Translations under genes and position numbers: made by a program
The notes under the pieces: generated by a model
Seen by the model: only the letters and a program-made list of their open reading frames with translations
Databases searched by the model: none
What the model was told of the DNA's origin: nothing
Shown: positions 8,103-16,868 of the stretch, in pieces
Layout: each line of letters begins with the position of its first letter
How positions within the stretch are numbered: position 1 is the first letter of the stretch
From: Allobosea sp. Root483D1
GTDB taxonomy: Bacteria; Pseudomonadota; Alphaproteobacteria; Rhizobiales; Beijerinckiaceae
Assembly: GCF_001429505.1 (NCBI RefSeq)
Contig: NZ_LMJW01000022.1
Coordinates: forward strand, 196,777-251,435
Length of the DNA stretch: 54,659 nucleotides
Direction of reading: 5' to 3'

Positions 8103-8471
8103 TCAGTTCAGGAACGGGTTCTTCCACCCGCCCTGCAGGGATGGCGCCTTGGGCGGAAAGGCCTCGACGAGATAGTCGAGCACCTTGCCGCGCTCATCGG
8201 CGGCGAGGGCCGGCATGTTGTGCTTGCTCAGCATCCAGTCGAGCGTCTCGCCCCATTTCTCGCGGCTCAGCCCCTGGGCCGCGACCAGCTTGAAGTTGTG
8301 GCAGGCGATGCAGGCATAGAAGGCCTCGTCGCGGTTCGGCCCGGCCGGGAACATCTCCGGCGTCTCCTCCGCCGGGGCAGGGGCCTGCGCCAGCGCCGCC
8401 GGCATGGCGAGGAAAAGCCCCGCGCCGAGCGCGAGCCCGGCGCGGCGGATGCGTGCGATCATGGCACTCAC
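8103..8471 (-). CDS. sorB: Periplasmic monohaem cytochrome c, sulfite dehydrogenase subunit (SorB-like)
   Basis: 122 aa with a signal peptide (residues 1-29, ending AALAQA), a single CIACH haem-binding site (Cys54, Cys57, His58) and a likely axial Met86 in SKHNMPAL. The start overlaps the stop of the molybdoenzyme gene (ATGA), so the two are translationally coupled. Small size and one haem fit SorB of the SorAB sulfite dehydrogenase rather than the diheme SoxD. It would take electrons from sulfite oxidation and pass them to another cytochrome c. The symbol is given by context and size. Confidence 0.75.
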   Translation of the reverse strand: MSAMIARIRRAGLALGAGLFLAMPAALAQAPAPAEETPEMFPAGPNRDEAFYACIACHNFKLVAAQGLSREKWGETLDWMLSKHNMPALAADERGKVLDYLVEAFPPKAPSLQGGWKNPFLN

Positions 8472-9838
8472 CCGACCAGCACCGCGACCCGATGCATCGG
8501 ATTGGCGCCGTAGCCCTGCGGGTTCCAGCCGCCGGCGACATGCGGTTGCGCCCGGCCCTTGCTGTCGGTCGCGCGCACCCAGATCTCGTAATAGCCGTCC
8601 GAGGGCAGCTCGACCTTGGCGGTCCAGCGCCGCCAGTCGTAGCGGTTGCGCGGCTCGGCCGCCTTGGCCTGCTGCCAGGTCGCGCCGAAATCGATCGAGA
8701 CATCGACGCGCGAGATGCCTTCATGCCCGTCCCAGGCTGCGCCGCGCAGAGCGAGCTTGCGCGTGCCGGCGGCCAGGCGCGTACCGTTGGCCGGGTTGGT
8801 GATGATGCCGCGCACCGGCATGTCGGTCATGGTGCGCATGTTCGAATCGTCGGTCTTCCCGCCGGGGATCATCGGCTTGATCGCGACCGAATAGGAGGTG
8901 CCGCCCATGCCCTGGCCGTCATGCACCTTGTCGCGGATGGCGATCCGCTTCAGCCATTTATGCGAGACCGAAGCCGGGAAGCCGGGAATGATCACCCGCA
9001 GCGGCCCGCCATGGATGGCCGGCAGCGGCTGGCCGTTCATCGCCCAGACCAAGAGCGCATGCGGCTCCAGCGCTGCCGCGATCGGCACGCCGCGCGAGAT
9101 CGCATCCTTGGTGGCGTCGCCCGAGAGATGCTGGTCGGCGCCGTAATTGCCGGTGTGGACCGCGGTCGACTTGAGGCCGGCGCTCTGCAGCACGTCGGCG
9201 AGCGGCACGCCGGTCCATTCGGCACAGCCGGCGCCGCCATTGGTCCACTGGTTGCCGCGTGCCTGCGGCTGGAAGAAGGAACGGCCATTGCCGCCGCACT
9301 CCAGCACCGTGCGGAAGGTCTTGTGCGTGAACTTCTGCTTGAGCTCGCCGAGCTTGAGCTTCAGCGGCGTGTTGACCTCGCCGTCGATGGTCAGCTCCCA
9401 GGCGTCGCCCTCCGTGAAGGGGTCCGGTGTCTGGCCGTTGTTGCGGACGAAGAACTTCTCGATCGGCGTGGTGTCGTCGTCGAGCAGGTGCTCGGGTGTC
9501 TCGGCGACGAGCGGGCGGTCGCCGAGCAGGACGAGGCCCTTGGCCTTGCCGGGGAAATCGAGGAGTTGCGGGCCCTTGGGCGCGGCGGCTGTCGGGGCGG
9601 CGGAGGGAACGGGCGCGGCGGGCGGCGCCCCTTGCGCCAATGCGGCCGGGATCAGACCGCCGGGCATGTTGTCCGAGAACGGGATGGCGCCACCGACGGC
9701 CGCGCCCATTGCCGCGAGCCCGGCACCGCCGAGGAAGCCGCGGCGCGAGGAACCGGTGCGGCGGCCGAAGGCGACGGCGTCGCCGCGCTCCGGATCGTCG
9801 CCATAGAGTTCGCTCAGGGACCGTTCCTGCTTCGCCAT
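8468..9838 (-). CDS. sorA: Molybdopterin sulfite dehydrogenase, Tat-exported (SorA-like)
   Basis: 456 aa from ATG 9838 with GGGAGG upstream. A twin-arginine signal SSRRGFLGG is at residues 30-38. The molybdopterin domain spans about residues 110-330 with the Mo-binding Cys181 in TVLECGGNGRSFF; the dimerisation domain follows (NPANGTRLAAG onwards). The residue after VRN (residues 131-133) is Asn where sulfite oxidases such as SorA often have His, so a SoxC-like or other sulfite-oxidase-family enzyme remains possible. With the coupled cytochrome it should oxidise sulfite to sulfate in the periplasm. An ECF sigma/anti-sigma pair lies directly upstream. Confidence 0.78.
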   Translation of the reverse strand: MAKQERSLSELYGDDPERGDAVAFGRRTGSSRRGFLGGAGLAAMGAAVGGAIPFSDNMPGGLIPAALAQGAPPAAPVPSAAPTAAAPKGPQLLDFPGKAKGLVLLGDRPLVAETPEHLLDDDTTPIEKFFVRNNGQTPDPFTEGDAWELTIDGEVNTPLKLKLGELKQKFTHKTFRTVLECGGNGRSFFQPQARGNQWTNGGAGCAEWTGVPLADVLQSAGLKSTAVHTGNYGADQHLSGDATKDAISRGVPIAAALEPHALLVWAMNGQPLPAIHGGPLRVIIPGFPASVSHKWLKRIAIRDKVHDGQGMGGTSYSVAIKPMIPGGKTDDSNMRTMTDMPVRGIITNPANGTRLAAGTRKLALRGAAWDGHEGISRVDVSIDFGATWQQAKAAEPRNRYDWRRWTAKVELPSDGYYEIWVRATDSKGRAQPHVAGGWNPQGYGANPMHRVAVLVG

Positions 9839-9886
9839 GGTGTCCTCCCTCGCGGCGTCGTCTTGGCGCCGGCTTCTGAGGAACAA

Positions 9887-9913
9887 GACGCGCGAGGGTG
9901 CCGGATCATTCCA
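9887..9913 (-). promoter_or_regulatory. Possible ECF-type promoter upstream of sorA-like gene
   Basis: On the minus strand TGGAATGA (9913-9906), 15 bases and CGTC (9890-9887) resemble the GGAA...CGTC pattern of ECF sigma factors, 50 bases before the sulfite dehydrogenase start. The spacing is one or two bases short of the usual and the match is partial. Confidence 0.25.
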
Positions 9914-9941
9914 TCTGGTCGAAAAAGAATGTTGCCGCGAT

Positions 9942-10706
9942 TCAGGCGAGGCAGGGCTGCGCGCTGCGCCACTCGCTTTGCAGGGCGGTGCGCAGCGGCT
10001 CGACCTTGTCGGCGGGCTCGCTCGTCAGGGCTTTGATGAAGCCGGCGATCATCTCGAAACGCGCCTGCGGCATCTCGGTTGCGATCAGGAGATAGCCGCG
10101 CCCGCCGGCGTTCCAGCCCGACAGCGCCGCGTTGGCTGAGGTCGGCGCGAGCGCCGGCTCGTCATGCGGACTCACATGCAGGCTGAGCCGGCAGCCGCGT
10201 GCGCCGACAAAGCCGATCCGGACCTGCCCCGAGGCCGAGGTCGCTTGCCAGATCGGCTGCAGGCCGAGACGGGCGAGCTCGTTCGTGACGGGCGAGGCTG
10301 CAGCCGGCGCAATCGCCACCGCGGGTTGAGCCGGCGCGCTCGCGAATTGCTCATGCGCTGCCAAGGATACCGTGACGAAACTCCCCGAGGCATCGCGCCG
10401 TAGCAGGACCGGCGTGAAGGCGACGGCCGTGGCGATGACGAGCGCGGCCGCGATCGCTGCGACCCGTTGCCAGCGCGGACGTGGCGGACCCGAGCGCACG
10501 GGCAGGGGCGGGGTCGCGCCGTCAGCCGGCAACCCCTGCAATTCCTGCTTCAGCCTGACGATGCCGCGCAGCCTCTCCGCCGTCTCCGGCGAGGTCGCCA
10601 GCCGCTCCGCCAGGACGCGCTGCTCGGCCGGCGCCAGTTCGCCGTCGGCGAAGGCGTTGAGCGTCTCCCAATCCGATGGAGGCGACTGGTCAGCTCGATG
10701 CGGCAT
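9942..10706 (-). CDS. Anti-sigma factor (membrane-bound)
   Basis: 254 aa. The N-terminus (SDWETLNAFADGELAPAEQR) matches the anti-sigma domain of the RskA/ChrR group but lacks the His-Cys-Cys zinc motif. A single membrane helix lies at about residues 79-102, followed by a periplasmic domain of about 150 residues ending in a Cys. It overlaps the ECF sigma gene by 17 bases, the usual arrangement of a sigma factor with its inhibitor. It should hold the sigma factor at the membrane until an envelope or redox signal arrives. Confidence 0.8.
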   Translation of the reverse strand: MPHRADQSPPSDWETLNAFADGELAPAEQRVLAERLATSPETAERLRGIVRLKQELQGLPADGATPPLPVRSGPPRPRWQRVAAIAAALVIATAVAFTPVLLRRDASGSFVTVSLAAHEQFASAPAQPAVAIAPAAASPVTNELARLGLQPIWQATSASGQVRIGFVGARGCRLSLHVSPHDEPALAPTSANAALSGWNAGGRGYLLIATEMPQARFEMIAGFIKALTSEPADKVEPLRTALQSEWRSAQPCLA

Positions 10707-11217
10707 GGCGGATCGGGAGCACGCGGATATTGGCTCCCCCTATGATCGAAAGCAGCATGGCCCGGGCCCGCGACAGGCGGCTCATGACGGTGCCGGCCGG
10801 CACGCCGATCAGTGCCGCCGCTTCCGCATAGCTGAAGCCGTCGAGGTCGACCAAAACCACTACCTCCTTCATCGCGGCGGGCAGCTGTTCCAGCGCCTGT
10901 CGCACCGTGATCGCGCTGAGCGCGCGTTCGTCGAAACGCCAATCCGCCGGCTCGGGCGCCGGCGTGCCCTGCTCGCGTTGCTGCCGGCGACCCTGGTCGA
11001 TCAGCAGGTTGCGCAGGATGCTATAGAGCCAGCGGCGATAGGCGGGGTCCTCCGCCGGTTCGCTCCTGGCCGTGAGAACCCGCAAGGCGGCTTCCTGCGC
11101 GGCGTCGGCGGCCCGCTCCCGGTCGCGCGTCAGCGCGCAGGCATAGCGGAACAGCCGCGCCCATTCGCGTTCGAGCCGCGCATGGCGCGCGTTCGCCTTG
11201 CGTCCGTTGCGCCACAT
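10690..11217 (-). CDS. ECF-family RNA polymerase sigma factor
   Basis: 175 aa. Sigma region 2 is at about residues 20-75 (LFRYACALTRDRERAADAAQ) and region 4 at about 105-155 (ALEQLPAAMKEVVVLVDLDG, then the helix-turn-helix YAEAAALIGVPAGTVMSRLS). It is the first gene of a sigma/anti-sigma operon just upstream of the sulfite dehydrogenase genes, so control of those genes is plausible. A 10-bp palindrome GAACCGGTTC sits at 11231-11240, 14 bases before the start codon. Confidence 0.9.
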   Translation of the reverse strand: MWRNGRKANARHARLEREWARLFRYACALTRDRERAADAAQEAALRVLTARSEPAEDPAYRRWLYSILRNLLIDQGRRQQREQGTPAPEPADWRFDERALSAITVRQALEQLPAAMKEVVVLVDLDGFSYAEAAALIGVPAGTVMSRLSRARAMLLSIIGGANIRVLPIRHAASS

Positions 11218-11344
11218 GCTCGCGCCATCCGAACCGGTTCATATCGCGAGCGGACAGGGCCAACGCCGGGTGCCCGCGACAGCGGCGAGCATAGGCGAGG
11301 ATTCGCGAAAGCGGAACCGGAAGCGCGCGCCTGCCTGCCGGGTT

Positions 11345-12508
11345 TCAGCCGATGCGTCTGGCGAGCGCGGCGCGATAGGCGTCGACGACGCCGTCGACCA
11401 TGGTGTCGAGACGGAAATTCGCCCGGACATGCGAGGCGAGATCGGCGGCCTCGGCGAGACGCTCCGCGACCGGCGTCGCCAGCGTCCTGCGGATAGCATC
11501 GGCGAGGATGGTCGGCTCGTTCGGGGCGATCAGCCGGGCGGCATGACCGGGCCCGTAGATCTCCTTGATGCCGCCGACATCGGTCGCGATCAGCGGCTGC
11601 GCCGCCGCCGCCGCTTCGAGGATCACATAGGGCAGGGACTCGGCCCGCGATGGGATCACCATCACATGCGCCTTGGCGAGCGCGGCGCGGATCGGGCCCG
11701 GCGGCTCGAACATGCATTGGCCCGCGATGCCCTGGTCGACCGTCATCTGCCGCAGCAATGCCTCGTCCGGGCCCGAGCCGACGATCAGGACGCGCGGCGT
11801 CAGCCCGTCGCGCCGCTGCAGCAGCGCGAGCGCCTCGATCAGCGTGTCGACGCCTTTGGCCGAGCGCAACTCGCCGAGATAGACAAGATCGAACGCCGCC
11901 TCAGTGTGGTCGATCGGCTCGAACTCGGCCTCCGAGATGCCGTTCAGGACGATGCGATGGTCGGTGCGCGGCTTGTGCCCGATATGGGCCTCGAAGCGCC
12001 CGGCGATGAAGGCGCTCTCGAACAGGAACATGTCGGTTGCCGGCTCGAGCAGGCGCTCGACCGTCATGTAGACGCGGTGCTCGGTGCTGCCCGGCTTGTA
12101 GTTGAAGCTGCCGCCATGCGGCGTGTAGGCGGTGACATAGCGCCGCCCGCGCGAGACCAGGGCTGGCAGGCGGGCATAGACGCCGCCCTTGGAGCCATGC
12201 GCGTGCACGATCTGCGGTGCGATCCGCTTGCGGGTCGACACGGCCGAGGCCTGCGCGCGCATGTCGGTGAGGCTCGGATAGCGCGACATCGGCACGCGGG
12301 TGACGCCGAGCGTTAGCTGCGGGCCGAGCTCGGCGAAGACCTGGTCGGCGCGCGGCCCGCCCGTGGTCGAATCGCAGAAGATGCCGACCGCATGGCCGCG
12401 CGCGATCTGGCCACGGGCGAGGTCGAGCACATGGCGGAACAGCCCGCCGAGCGGCGCCCGGAAGACATGCAGGATCGTCAGGGGAGCGGAGCCGGCCGCG
12501 ACGGACAT
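11345..12508 (-). CDS. Glycosyltransferase, GT4 family
   Basis: 387 aa with the two Rossmann domains of GT-B enzymes. The N-terminal glycine loop is FRAPLGGLFRHV (near residue 16), an acceptor-side motif VHAHGSKGG is near residue 101, and the C-terminal donor site reads PSRAESLPYVILEAAAAAQP followed by ATDVGGIKEI, with the E-x7-E pattern. It lies 26 bp after the export lipoprotein gene on the same strand and is probably in one operon. It would add a sugar to the lipid-linked repeat unit in the cytoplasm. The sugar is not predictable. Confidence 0.88.
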   Translation of the reverse strand: MSVAAGSAPLTILHVFRAPLGGLFRHVLDLARGQIARGHAVGIFCDSTTGGPRADQVFAELGPQLTLGVTRVPMSRYPSLTDMRAQASAVSTRKRIAPQIVHAHGSKGGVYARLPALVSRGRRYVTAYTPHGGSFNYKPGSTEHRVYMTVERLLEPATDMFLFESAFIAGRFEAHIGHKPRTDHRIVLNGISEAEFEPIDHTEAAFDLVYLGELRSAKGVDTLIEALALLQRRDGLTPRVLIVGSGPDEALLRQMTVDQGIAGQCMFEPPGPIRAALAKAHVMVIPSRAESLPYVILEAAAAAQPLIATDVGGIKEIYGPGHAARLIAPNEPTILADAIRRTLATPVAERLAEAADLASHVRANFRLDTMVDGVVDAYRAALARRIG

Positions 12509-12534
12509 GGTCGGAAGGTCCCGGGCAGGCGCGG

Positions 12535-13095
12535 TCAGAACCAGCGTTCCTTGATCACGATCGTGTCGCCGGGCCTGACCGGATAGGTGACCGGCACCGT
12601 GCCGGTGACGAGTTGGCCGTCCATCAGGCGGGTGACCTCGGCATAGTTGCGCTGGCCGCGCGGGGTGAAGCCGCCGGCGATCGCCACCGCCGTCTGCACC
12701 GTCATGCCGTTCACGAACGGGAACTGGCCGGAATTGGTGACCTCGCCGAGCACGAAGAACGGCCGGTAGGCATCGACCTCGACCGAGACCTTGGGCTCGC
12801 GCAGATAGCCGCCGCGCAGCTTTGCCTCGATCGCCCGTTCGAGCTGCTGCGTCGTGCGCCCCTGGGCGTCCACCGCGCCGATCAGCGGCATCGAGATGCG
12901 GCCGGCGCCGTCGACGGCATAGATGTTGGAGAGATTGTCCTGTCCGAAGACGATGACGCGTAAGCGGTCGCCGCTGGCGAGCTGATAGAGAGCGGCCGTC
13001 TCGACGGCGAACTCCGGCGCGACGACGCGCGGCGCGCAGCCAGACATGGCAAGCGCGGCGGCAAGCGCCAGACAGACGGGATGTCTACTCATCAT
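12535..13095 (-). CDS. Polysaccharide export outer-membrane lipoprotein (OPX; Wza/HfsD-like)
   Basis: 186 aa from ATG 13095, chosen because the signal peptide starts there (SRHPVCLALAAALAMSGC, lipobox MSGC). In-frame ATGs at 13110, 13140 and 13149 are possible but add a polar leader. The poly_export domain follows (YQLASGDRLRVIVFGQDNLS), then one SLBB domain (FVLGEVTNSGQFPFVNGMTV). The protein is much shorter than Wza and close to the short OPX proteins such as HfsD. It should form or gate the outer-membrane exit. It diverges from the co-polymerase gene; CtrA-like boxes lie between them. Confidence 0.88.
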   Translation of the reverse strand: MMSRHPVCLALAAALAMSGCAPRVVAPEFAVETAALYQLASGDRLRVIVFGQDNLSNIYAVDGAGRISMPLIGAVDAQGRTTQQLERAIEAKLRGGYLREPKVSVEVDAYRPFFVLGEVTNSGQFPFVNGMTVQTAVAIAGGFTPRGQRNYAEVTRLMDGQLVTGTVPVTYPVRPGDTIVIKERWF

Positions 13096-13138
13096 CACCG
13101 GCGGACCCATCGAGACATGCTCATAGGGATAGGTCGTC

Positions 13139-13216
13139 ATGGTTAACAAAACCTGATCGAGCTGGCTCTTCGCGGCAAATTCGCGTCCGCCGCTCTTAAC
13201 CGGCCACTAACCTTAA
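13139..13216. promoter_or_regulatory. CtrA-like boxes between OPX and co-polymerase genes
   Basis: TTAACCAT, the eight-base CtrA half-site, is on the minus strand at 13146-13139, just before the OPX coding region. On the plus strand TTAA-CCGGCCA-CTAA (13196-13210) is one base off the TTAA-N7-TTAA box, and another TTAA follows at 13213. The sites sit in a divergent promoter region, where one regulator could serve both genes. Confidence 0.45.
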
Positions 13217-13279
13217 TGGGCTCAGATGACGCAACGTGCCCCTTCAGGGGCGCGAGAGTTCTGCGTGAATGGAAGCCTC

Positions 13280-15466
13280 ATGACCGCTCGCTACGACTCC
13301 GTTGCGGCCGCCGGCGAGAGCCGCTCCGAACTGCTCGATCTGCCGGCGCTCTGGGCCGCGATCAAGGCGAAGAAGCTCTGGATCATCGGGCCGACGCTGG
13401 CGGCACTGGGCTTGTCCTTCGTCGCGGTCAACGTCATTCCGCCGCGCTACACCGGCCAGGCGCAACTGCTGCTGCAGAGCCGCGACAGCTACTTCACGCG
13501 GCCGGGCCAGTCGGAGGTCTCCAACCAGCAATTCGATCCGGAAGCCGTCCAGAGCCAGGTTCAGGTCGTCCTGTCGCGTGACCTCGCGCGCGAGGCGATC
13601 AAGCGCATCGGCTTGGTCGGCAACCCCGAATTCGACTCCGGCGCCGGTGCGCTCGGAGCTCTGAAGAAGGTCGGTGTGCTACTCGGCATCGGCGCCCATC
13701 CGGCCGACCGCTCGCCTGAGGATCGGGTGCTGGAGGCCTATTACGACCGTCTCCTGGTCTTTCCGGTCGGGCGCTCGCGCATCGTTGCGGTCGAGTTCAC
13801 CTCGCAGGATCCGGCGCTCGCCGCCAGGGCCGCCAACGCGATCGCCGCCGTCTATCTCGAAATGGAGGAGGCGGCCAAGCAGGACACCGCCCGCAGCGCC
13901 TCGTCCTGGCTCTCGACCATGATTGACCCGCTGCGCAAGAAGCTGGCGGAGTCCGAGGCCAAGGTCGAGGTGTTCCGCTCCCGCCACGGCCTGCTCGTCG
14001 GCTCCAACAACACCACCATCACCGCCCAGCAGCTCGCCGACCTGTCGACGCAGCTCTCGACTGCGCGCAATCAGCAGTCCGAGGCCCAGGCCAAGGCCGC
14101 GATCATCCGCGACGCGATCAAGGCCGGCCGCACCTTCGATATCCCGGACGTCGCCAATAACGAGCTCGTCCGCCGCCTGATCGAGCAGCGCGTCAACCTG
14201 CGTGCCCAGATCGCGCTCGAATCGCGCAACCTCCTGTCGGAGCATCCGCGCATCAAGGAGCTGACTGCCCAGCTCGCCGACCTCGAAGGCCAGATCCGCG
14301 CCGCCGCCGAGCGCGCCGTGCGCACGCTGGAGAACGAGGCGAAGATCGCCGGCCAGCGCGTCGAGAGCATGACCGCGGCGCTCGAAGGCCAGAAGAAGAC
14401 CGCCTCCGGCGCCAATGACGACGAGGTGCAGCTGCGCGCGCTGGAGCGCGAGGCCCGCACCCAGCGCGAGCAGCTCGAGCAGTACATGCTGCGCTATCGC
14501 GAAGCGCTCGCCCGCGACGCCCAGAACGCGACGCCCGCCGACGCCCGCATCATCTCGCGCGCTGTCGAGCCGACGCAGCCTTCCTTCCCGAAGAAGCTGC
14601 CGACCATGGTCGTCGCGACGCTCGCGACCTTCCTGGTCGCGCTGGCGGTGGTGGTCTCGCGCGAGCTCCTGAACGGCGGCGCATCGACTCCCGCGCAGGA
14701 CGCGCCGCGCCGCAAGGGGCCGATCCGTGGCGAGCCGGGCTTCGGCGCGCCGAAAGACGAGGAGGAAGACCGACACGAGGGCGAGGTGAAGGCCGCGCCG
14801 CCGCCCCGCCGCGAGCGCATCGCCGGCCTGCTGACCCATGGCGGGCGCGTCGGCCAGCTTCATCTCGATCTCGCCGATCCCGAGGCTGGCGCGGCCAATC
14901 TTGCGGCCTGCGTCAACAAGGCGAGCGAAGGCCATGCGCCGCTCGTCGTGGTGCTTGACGGGGCCGAGCCCGGCGAAGCGTCGCCGCGGGCGCTGGCGCA
15001 GCTTCTCTCCGAGCGCAGCCGCTGCATCCTGGTCGACCTCGCCAGCGATGGCGACCGCGACCGGGCCGGTTTCTCCGAGCTGCTCGCCGGCGAGGCGATG
15101 TTCTCCGACATCATCACCCGCGAAGAGGATTCGCGGCTGCACGAGATCGCGCCGGGCCGGGCTGGGCGCGCGGCGGTGCTGGCGGCATCCGACATCGTCG
15201 ACGTCGCGCTCGATGCGCTCTGCGAGACCTATGACTGGGTACTGGTCGCCGCCGCCTCGACCGACGATGCCGAGACGCTGGCGCCGCTGCTCGGCCGTGC
15301 GCAGGGCGCGCTGGTGATGGCCGGCCATATCGGCAACGGCCACGCCGTCGAGGTCGCCTATCGCCTGACCGACCTGATGGGAGCGCCGATCGCGCTCGTT
15401 ATGGTCGAGGCGCCGGAGGAGCAGCTCGAGCTCGCCATTCCGGACAGGGACCCGGTGCCGGCCTGA
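13280..15466 (+). CDS. Polysaccharide co-polymerase (Wzz/GumC type) with degenerate kinase-like C-terminus
   Basis: 728 aa from ATG 13280 (GGAAG upstream; an upstream in-frame ATG at 13226 adds 18 unlikely residues). Wzz domain from about residue 15, membrane helices at about 31-52 and 437-460, and a long coiled-coil periplasmic part between them (residues 200-400) ending in the PxxP-like RAVEPTQPSFPKK. The cytoplasmic C-terminus (about 510-728) has the fold pattern of a tyrosine-kinase domain, but no Walker A motif or tyrosine tail is seen. It should set chain length and link the polymerase to the OPX exit, like HfsA. Confidence 0.87.
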   Translation: MTARYDSVAAAGESRSELLDLPALWAAIKAKKLWIIGPTLAALGLSFVAVNVIPPRYTGQAQLLLQSRDSYFTRPGQSEVSNQQFDPEAVQSQVQVVLSRDLAREAIKRIGLVGNPEFDSGAGALGALKKVGVLLGIGAHPADRSPEDRVLEAYYDRLLVFPVGRSRIVAVEFTSQDPALAARAANAIAAVYLEMEEAAKQDTARSASSWLSTMIDPLRKKLAESEAKVEVFRSRHGLLVGSNNTTITAQQLADLSTQLSTARNQQSEAQAKAAIIRDAIKAGRTFDIPDVANNELVRRLIEQRVNLRAQIALESRNLLSEHPRIKELTAQLADLEGQIRAAAERAVRTLENEAKIAGQRVESMTAALEGQKKTASGANDDEVQLRALEREARTQREQLEQYMLRYREALARDAQNATPADARIISRAVEPTQPSFPKKLPTMVVATLATFLVALAVVVSRELLNGGASTPAQDAPRRKGPIRGEPGFGAPKDEEEDRHEGEVKAAPPPRRERIAGLLTHGGRVGQLHLDLADPEAGAANLAACVNKASEGHAPLVVVLDGAEPGEASPRALAQLLSERSRCILVDLASDGDRDRAGFSELLAGEAMFSDIITREEDSRLHEIAPGRAGRAAVLAASDIVDVALDALCETYDWVLVAAASTDDAETLAPLLGRAQGALVMAGHIGNGHAVEVAYRLTDLMGAPIALVMVEAPEEQLELAIPDRDPVPA

Positions 15467-15516
15467 CCCAGCCGACCGATCAAGCCTGTCGCTTCTCGGC
15501 AGATGTTAGGAGCGGC

Positions 15517-16752
15517 TTACTCGTCCGCCTCCGCCGGCTTGCGGCGTCTCAGTAGCCCGAGGATGCGCTGCGCCGTCTTCAGCGCCAGCGGCGAAGCCTT
15601 GATCCGCCGCTTCAGCGCCCGTTTGACCTGGCTATAGCCGGCATAGGCGCGCCCCTTGGCCGTCAGCGGGAAGAAGGTGTCGACGAGTTCGTCGCTGTCG
15701 TCGCAGATCGTCGTCTTGTAGCGGGCTTCGCCGATGCCGAGATCGAACATGGTGAAGCCGGCCTGGCATTTGCGCTTGATCAGCTCGATCAGGAGGAGCT
15801 CGCCGGGGCTGGTGCGTGCCGTTTCCGAGAGAAGGTCGAAGGAGGTCGCCATGCCGGAGAAGCGCTCGCCCTGTACGGCGCCGACATAGGTCGCGACCGA
15901 GCGCCCCGAGAGGTCGAGCGAATAGAGTTCGATGGCCGGCGGCAGGCCGGCTTGTCCGATCGCGCCATCGCGCAGGAAGGCGCGGATCGCCGGTGCCGCG
16001 AAGGGATCCGGCACGCCCATCTGGGCGAAGCGGGCGGCCTTCTGCGCCAGGAAGTCGTCGAGCACGCGCGCGATCTCGGCTTCGCTATGGGCCTGGACCA
16101 GCTCGGACGGGCCGAACTCGGCGAAGCGGTTGCGCTTCGTCGTCAGTTTCTTTCGGGCATGCTTGCTCATCGAGCGCCTGAGCGTGCCGTCGCCATCGCC
16201 CGGGTCGAGTGCGAGCTTGTAGGCGCAGCTCGGGCTCTGCCCTGCCGCAAGCTGGGCCGGCGGGTTGGCGATGCCGTGCCAGGCGGTCGGCTGGTTGATC
16301 AGGAACAGCGCGTCGATCCCGCCGATCGCCTCGCCGATCTCCTGCAGCAGCACTTGCGTCGCCTCTGCATCGAGCGCCTCGGCGAAGCCCGGCCGGTAGA
16401 GCGCCATGTGGTAATTGGCGTGCTTGCCGCCGATGAATTCGGCAAAGCGCGTGCCGAGGCGTTTGGTGATCACCAGCGGGAACAGCGCCAGCAGCCCGCC
16501 CTGGCTGTCCTCGACCCGGACGAAGCGGAAGTCCATGCCCTCGGCCCGGCCGATCGTCGCGGCGAAGGGCCGAACCCAGTCATAGGCCTGATAGGGCGTC
16601 ACCAGCGCATTTGCTTCGAGCGCGCGCCAGTCGGCTTCGAGAGCGGCGAGGTCGCTGCCGGCCTCGACCCTGGCCCACGGGTGCGCCTCCACCTCCCGCC
16701 GCAAGGCGGGGGCGGCGGGTGTGTTTGGCGCGCGGTCGGCGACGGCGGACAT
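15517..16752 (-). CDS. GNAT/FemAB-like acyltransferase of the CelD/BcsL family (HfsK-like)
   Basis: 411 aa from ATG 16752 (AAGGAAGGCGGC upstream). Two GNAT-like halves: residues 25-190 and the acetyltransferase_6 domain from about 200 (MSKHARKKLTTKRNRFAEFG) to 380, with FDLGIGEARYKTTIC near residue 350. Members N- or O-acylate sugars of exported polysaccharides; HfsK of Caulobacter modifies the holdfast polysaccharide and binds c-di-GMP. It lies between the co-polymerase and the deacetylase, so an acyl decoration of the same polymer is likely. Confidence 0.8.
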   Translation of the reverse strand: MSAVADRAPNTPAAPALRREVEAHPWARVEAGSDLAALEADWRALEANALVTPYQAYDWVRPFAATIGRAEGMDFRFVRVEDSQGGLLALFPLVITKRLGTRFAEFIGGKHANYHMALYRPGFAEALDAEATQVLLQEIGEAIGGIDALFLINQPTAWHGIANPPAQLAAGQSPSCAYKLALDPGDGDGTLRRSMSKHARKKLTTKRNRFAEFGPSELVQAHSEAEIARVLDDFLAQKAARFAQMGVPDPFAAPAIRAFLRDGAIGQAGLPPAIELYSLDLSGRSVATYVGAVQGERFSGMATSFDLLSETARTSPGELLLIELIKRKCQAGFTMFDLGIGEARYKTTICDDSDELVDTFFPLTAKGRAYAGYSQVKRALKRRIKASPLALKTAQRILGLLRRRKPAEADE

Positions 16753-16868
16753 GCCGCCTTCCTTAACCCGGCATTGTGAACGGACCTGCCACTGTCGCGG
16801 ACGTTGCATGACGCCATCGCCGAACAGCGTTAGCGAAGGGTTGAATCGATCTATCGGAGACGCCGGGC

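Noticed and set aside
16756..16765. TTAACCCG before the acyltransferase gene as a CtrA site
   Set aside because: Only one TTAA and the half-site word TTAACCAT is not matched; too weak to list.
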